A stretch of 9,716 nucleotides of DNA from 630D-37 sp037447295 (GTDB lineage: Bacteria > Chloroflexota > Anaerolineae > Anaerolineales > Villigracilaceae). Location: assembly GCA_037447295.1 (NCBI GenBank), contig JBBIGZ010000096.1, forward strand, positions 1-9,716, in the 5' to 3' direction. Positions 8,217 to 9,716 of this stretch are shown here, one piece after another (the stretch's first letter is position 1; every line of letters begins with the position of its first letter). The notes under the pieces are model-generated. The model did no database searches. It saw only the letters and a program-made list of their open reading frames with translations, and was not told the origin of the DNA. Position numbers and translations under genes: made by a program.

Positions 8217-9596
8217 TTAGGAAATTAGACGTTTGGCCGCCCGATTGTGCTGTTCGACCAAACGGGCTTCATCTACCGTAACAACCTGCCCTTCCTGCAC
8301 GATGACGCGTCCACCGACAACGGTGTAATCGACGCGACGGGGCTGACAGAAGACCACTGCAGCGACCGGATCATGGAGCGCGCCGGCGTATTCCAGATGA
8401 TCCAGACGGATGGCAAAGAAATCGGCGCATTTTCCGGGTTCAAGGGAGCCGAGATCGGAGCGTCCCAGCACGGCCGCGCCGCCGCGCGTGCCCAACCAGA
8501 GCGCCTGACGCGCCGTGAGCAATTTGCGCTTCGGATCGTTGGAGAGCGAAAAGCCGGTGATGCCTTCGCGCACGCGCGCCAGAAGCATTGCCTGGCGCAC
8601 TTCGGCGAGTAGGTGAGAGCCATCGTTCGAGGCCGAGCCATCCACCCCCAAGCCTACCTTCACACCTGCGGCCAGGTATTCTTTGATCGGCGCAATGCCG
8701 GAAGCCAAGCGCATGTTTGAGGTCGGACAGTGTGCTATGCCGCAACCGTGGCGCGCAAAGACCTCGATCTCCTCCTGATTTACCCACACTGCATGCGCAA
8801 ACCAGACATCTTCTCCTACCCAGCCGAGCTCCTGCATATAGCCCACCGGGCGATGACCGAATTTTTGCAGGCAGAACTGTTCCTCGTCCTCGGTTTCGGC
8901 CAGGTGGGTGTGCAGGTGGACGCCATATTGACGCGCCAGTACCGCCGATTCGCGCATCAGATCTGGAGTGACGCTGAAAGGAGAGCACGGCGCCAGCACG
9001 ATCTGGATCATCGCTCCCGGCCGGGCTTCGTGATATTGCTGGATCAGGCGCTGCGAATCCTTGAGAATGGCCTCTTCTTCCTCAACGACCGAATCCGGCG
9101 GCAGGCCACCTTTGGATTCACCCAGCGACATCGAACCGCGCGAGGCGTGCAGGCGCAGCCCTACCTGACGGGCGGCGGCGATCTCATCATCTAGCTTCGA
9201 GCCATTGGGGAAGAGATACAGATGGTCGGAAGCGGTGGTGCAGCCGGAAAGGGCTAGCTCCACCAGCGCCGTTTGGGTGGAGAGGAAAATATCTTCCGGC
9301 CGCAGGCGTGCCCAGATCGGGTAGAGGGTCTTTAGCCAGTTGAAGAGGTTGGCATCCTGCGCGGCCGGAATGGCGCGGGTGAGGGTCTGGTAGAAGTGAT
9401 GGTGAGTGTTGATCAGCCCTGGTAACACGATGTGATCCCGCAGGTCGAGCACTTCATCGGCTTCTTGCGGCAGCGAGTCAAAGGGGCCCACTTGCTCGAT
9501 GAAGCCATCGCGGATGAACAGCCCACCTTGCGGGATTTCCCGCCGGTGGTCATCCATGGTGACCAAATAGGCGCTTTTGACGAGGAGAGTGCTCAT
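8217..9596 (-). CDS. 8-oxoguanine deaminase (amidohydrolase, AtzB/TrzN-like clade)
   Basis: The 459-residue product closely resembles characterised 8-oxoguanine deaminases (Pseudomonas PA0142 type). It has LINTHHHFYQTLTRA (61-75), LFNWLKTLYPIWARL (84-98), GSMSLGESKGGLPP (154-167), LAPCSPFSVTP (201-211), HTHLAET (229-235), HCPTSNMRLASG (289-300) and GLGVDGSASND (315-325). The expected metal and catalytic residues are visible: His65, His67, His231, Glu234, His268 and Asp319. The reaction is 8-oxoguanine to urate plus ammonia in the cytosol. It is the first gene of the operon. A TTG at 9602 extends the frame, but ATG 9596 gives the family N-terminus (STLLVKSAYLVTMD). Neither start has a Shine-Dalgarno sequence, as the leader reads CAAATTTTGCCT before the ATG. 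SsnA or another AtzB-like aminohydrolase is the alternative. It is less likely because the clade-specific GSMSLGE and FYQTLTRA segments are present. Confidence 0.88.
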   Translation of the reverse strand: MSTLLVKSAYLVTMDDHRREIPQGGLFIRDGFIEQVGPFDSLPQEADEVLDLRDHIVLPGLINTHHHFYQTLTRAIPAAQDANLFNWLKTLYPIWARLRPEDIFLSTQTALVELALSGCTTASDHLYLFPNGSKLDDEIAAARQVGLRLHASRGSMSLGESKGGLPPDSVVEEEEAILKDSQRLIQQYHEARPGAMIQIVLAPCSPFSVTPDLMRESAVLARQYGVHLHTHLAETEDEEQFCLQKFGHRPVGYMQELGWVGEDVWFAHAVWVNQEEIEVFARHGCGIAHCPTSNMRLASGIAPIKEYLAAGVKVGLGVDGSASNDGSHLLAEVRQAMLLARVREGITGFSLSNDPKRKLLTARQALWLGTRGGAAVLGRSDLGSLEPGKCADFFAIRLDHLEYAGALHDPVAAVVFCQPRRVDYTVVGGRVIVQEGQVVTVDEARLVEQHNRAAKRLIS

Positions 9597-9601
9597 AGGC
9601 A

Positions 9602-9620
9602 AAATTTGTCAGACAAATTT
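9602..9620. promoter_or_regulatory. Operator-like palindrome at the operon start (candidate GntR site)
   Basis: AAATTTGTC-A-GACAAATTT consists of two perfect 9-base arms around a single base. It begins at the predicted transcription start of the promoter at 9627-9655 and ends 6 bases before the first ATG. The TTGTCnGACAA core resembles operators of several GntR-family repressors, and a GntR/UTRA gene lies in the same operon. Bound protein here would block promoter clearance. As RNA the arms would form a hairpin at the 5' end of the message. Confidence 0.75.
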
Positions 9621-9626
9621 ATTTGT

Positions 9627-9655
9627 AGTGTAGCAGAAAAGTGGTGGGGTGTCAA
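9627..9655 (-). promoter_or_regulatory. Sigma-70-type promoter of the purine operon
   Basis: On the minus strand, TTGACA (9655-9650) is followed by exactly 17 bases and then TACACT (9632-9627). The -10 is extended by TG at 9635-9634 (TGCTACACT). The -35 is a perfect consensus and the -10 matches four of six positions. The predicted start lies about 7 bases downstream, near 9620, giving a 24-base leader. No comparable promoter was seen in the downstream gaps, so this probably drives all nine genes. Confidence 0.8.
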
Positions 9656-9663
9656 TGGGGACC

Positions 9664-9716
9664 GTGGACGGTGGACGGTGGACGGTGGACGATGGACCGT
9701 AGACCGTGGACGGTGG
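9664..9716. repeat. Tandem heptamer array (GTGGACG), runs off the right edge
   Basis: Four exact GTGGACG units (9664-9691) are followed by the variants ATGGACC and GTAGACC, another GTGGACG (9706-9712) and a partial GTGG. The preceding GGGGACC (9657-9663) may be a further degenerate unit. The array starts immediately upstream of the operon -35 box and continues beyond the window. Unit length and lack of spacers rule out CRISPR. Confidence 0.9.

Noticed and set aside
9657..9716. CRISPR array
   Set aside because: Units are 7 bases with no spacers and no cas genes nearby, so it is a simple tandem repeat.

Overview
The window reads as part of a bacterial chromosome carrying a catabolic operon on the minus strand. 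The fragment mix (a YgeW/YgeY-type purine-cluster module, moderately GC-rich DNA, a GTGGACG-type heptamer array) is compatible with an anaerobic member of the Chloroflexota such as an Anaerolineae-like lineage. That placement is an impression from protein style, not something the sequence proves.

Left edge (1-714): an open reading frame enters from outside and ends at 131; it looks like the tail of a transposase. About 20 bases later comes the C-terminal two thirds of a DsrE2-type sulfur-relay protein (152-493) that has lost its N-terminus, so this looks like an old insertion scar. The 221-base gap to the next gene holds nested inverted repeats (641-692) and a 14-bp perfect palindrome covering the stop codon of the converging operon.

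Operon (9655 down to 715, minus strand): a strong promoter (TTGACA, 17-base spacer, extended -10 TACACT) is followed at the predicted +1 by a near-perfect 19-base palindrome that looks like a GntR-type operator. Nine genes then run in the same direction: 8-oxoguanine deaminase, a small four-helix membrane protein, adenine deaminase, a GntR/UTRA regulator (ATGA overlap with ade), a YgeY-type M20 hydrolase, an atypical aspartate-carbamoyltransferase-like protein, a 96-residue protein resembling a histidine-kinase dimerisation domain without its histidine, a knotted YgeW-type carbamoyltransferase, and carbamate kinase. Gaps are -4 to 26 bases except for two leaders of 95-100 bases in front of the two carbamoyltransferase genes; these leaders share a long inverted repeat.

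Inferred function: two deaminases feed purine bases (adenine to hypoxanthine, 8-oxoguanine to urate) into an anaerobic purine breakdown route. The YgeY hydrolase and the two carbamoyltransferases would process ureido intermediates to carbamoyl phosphate, and carbamate kinase would use this to make ATP. Xanthine dehydrogenase, YgeX, YgfK and hydantoinase, which accompany ygeW/ygeY in enterobacterial and clostridial clusters, are not in the window. The most interesting points are the ATCase-like enzyme that keeps the carbamoyl-phosphate site but seems to lack the aspartate-binding residues, the degenerate kinase-like small protein beside it, and the operator/promoter arrangement with a leader lacking a Shine-Dalgarno sequence.
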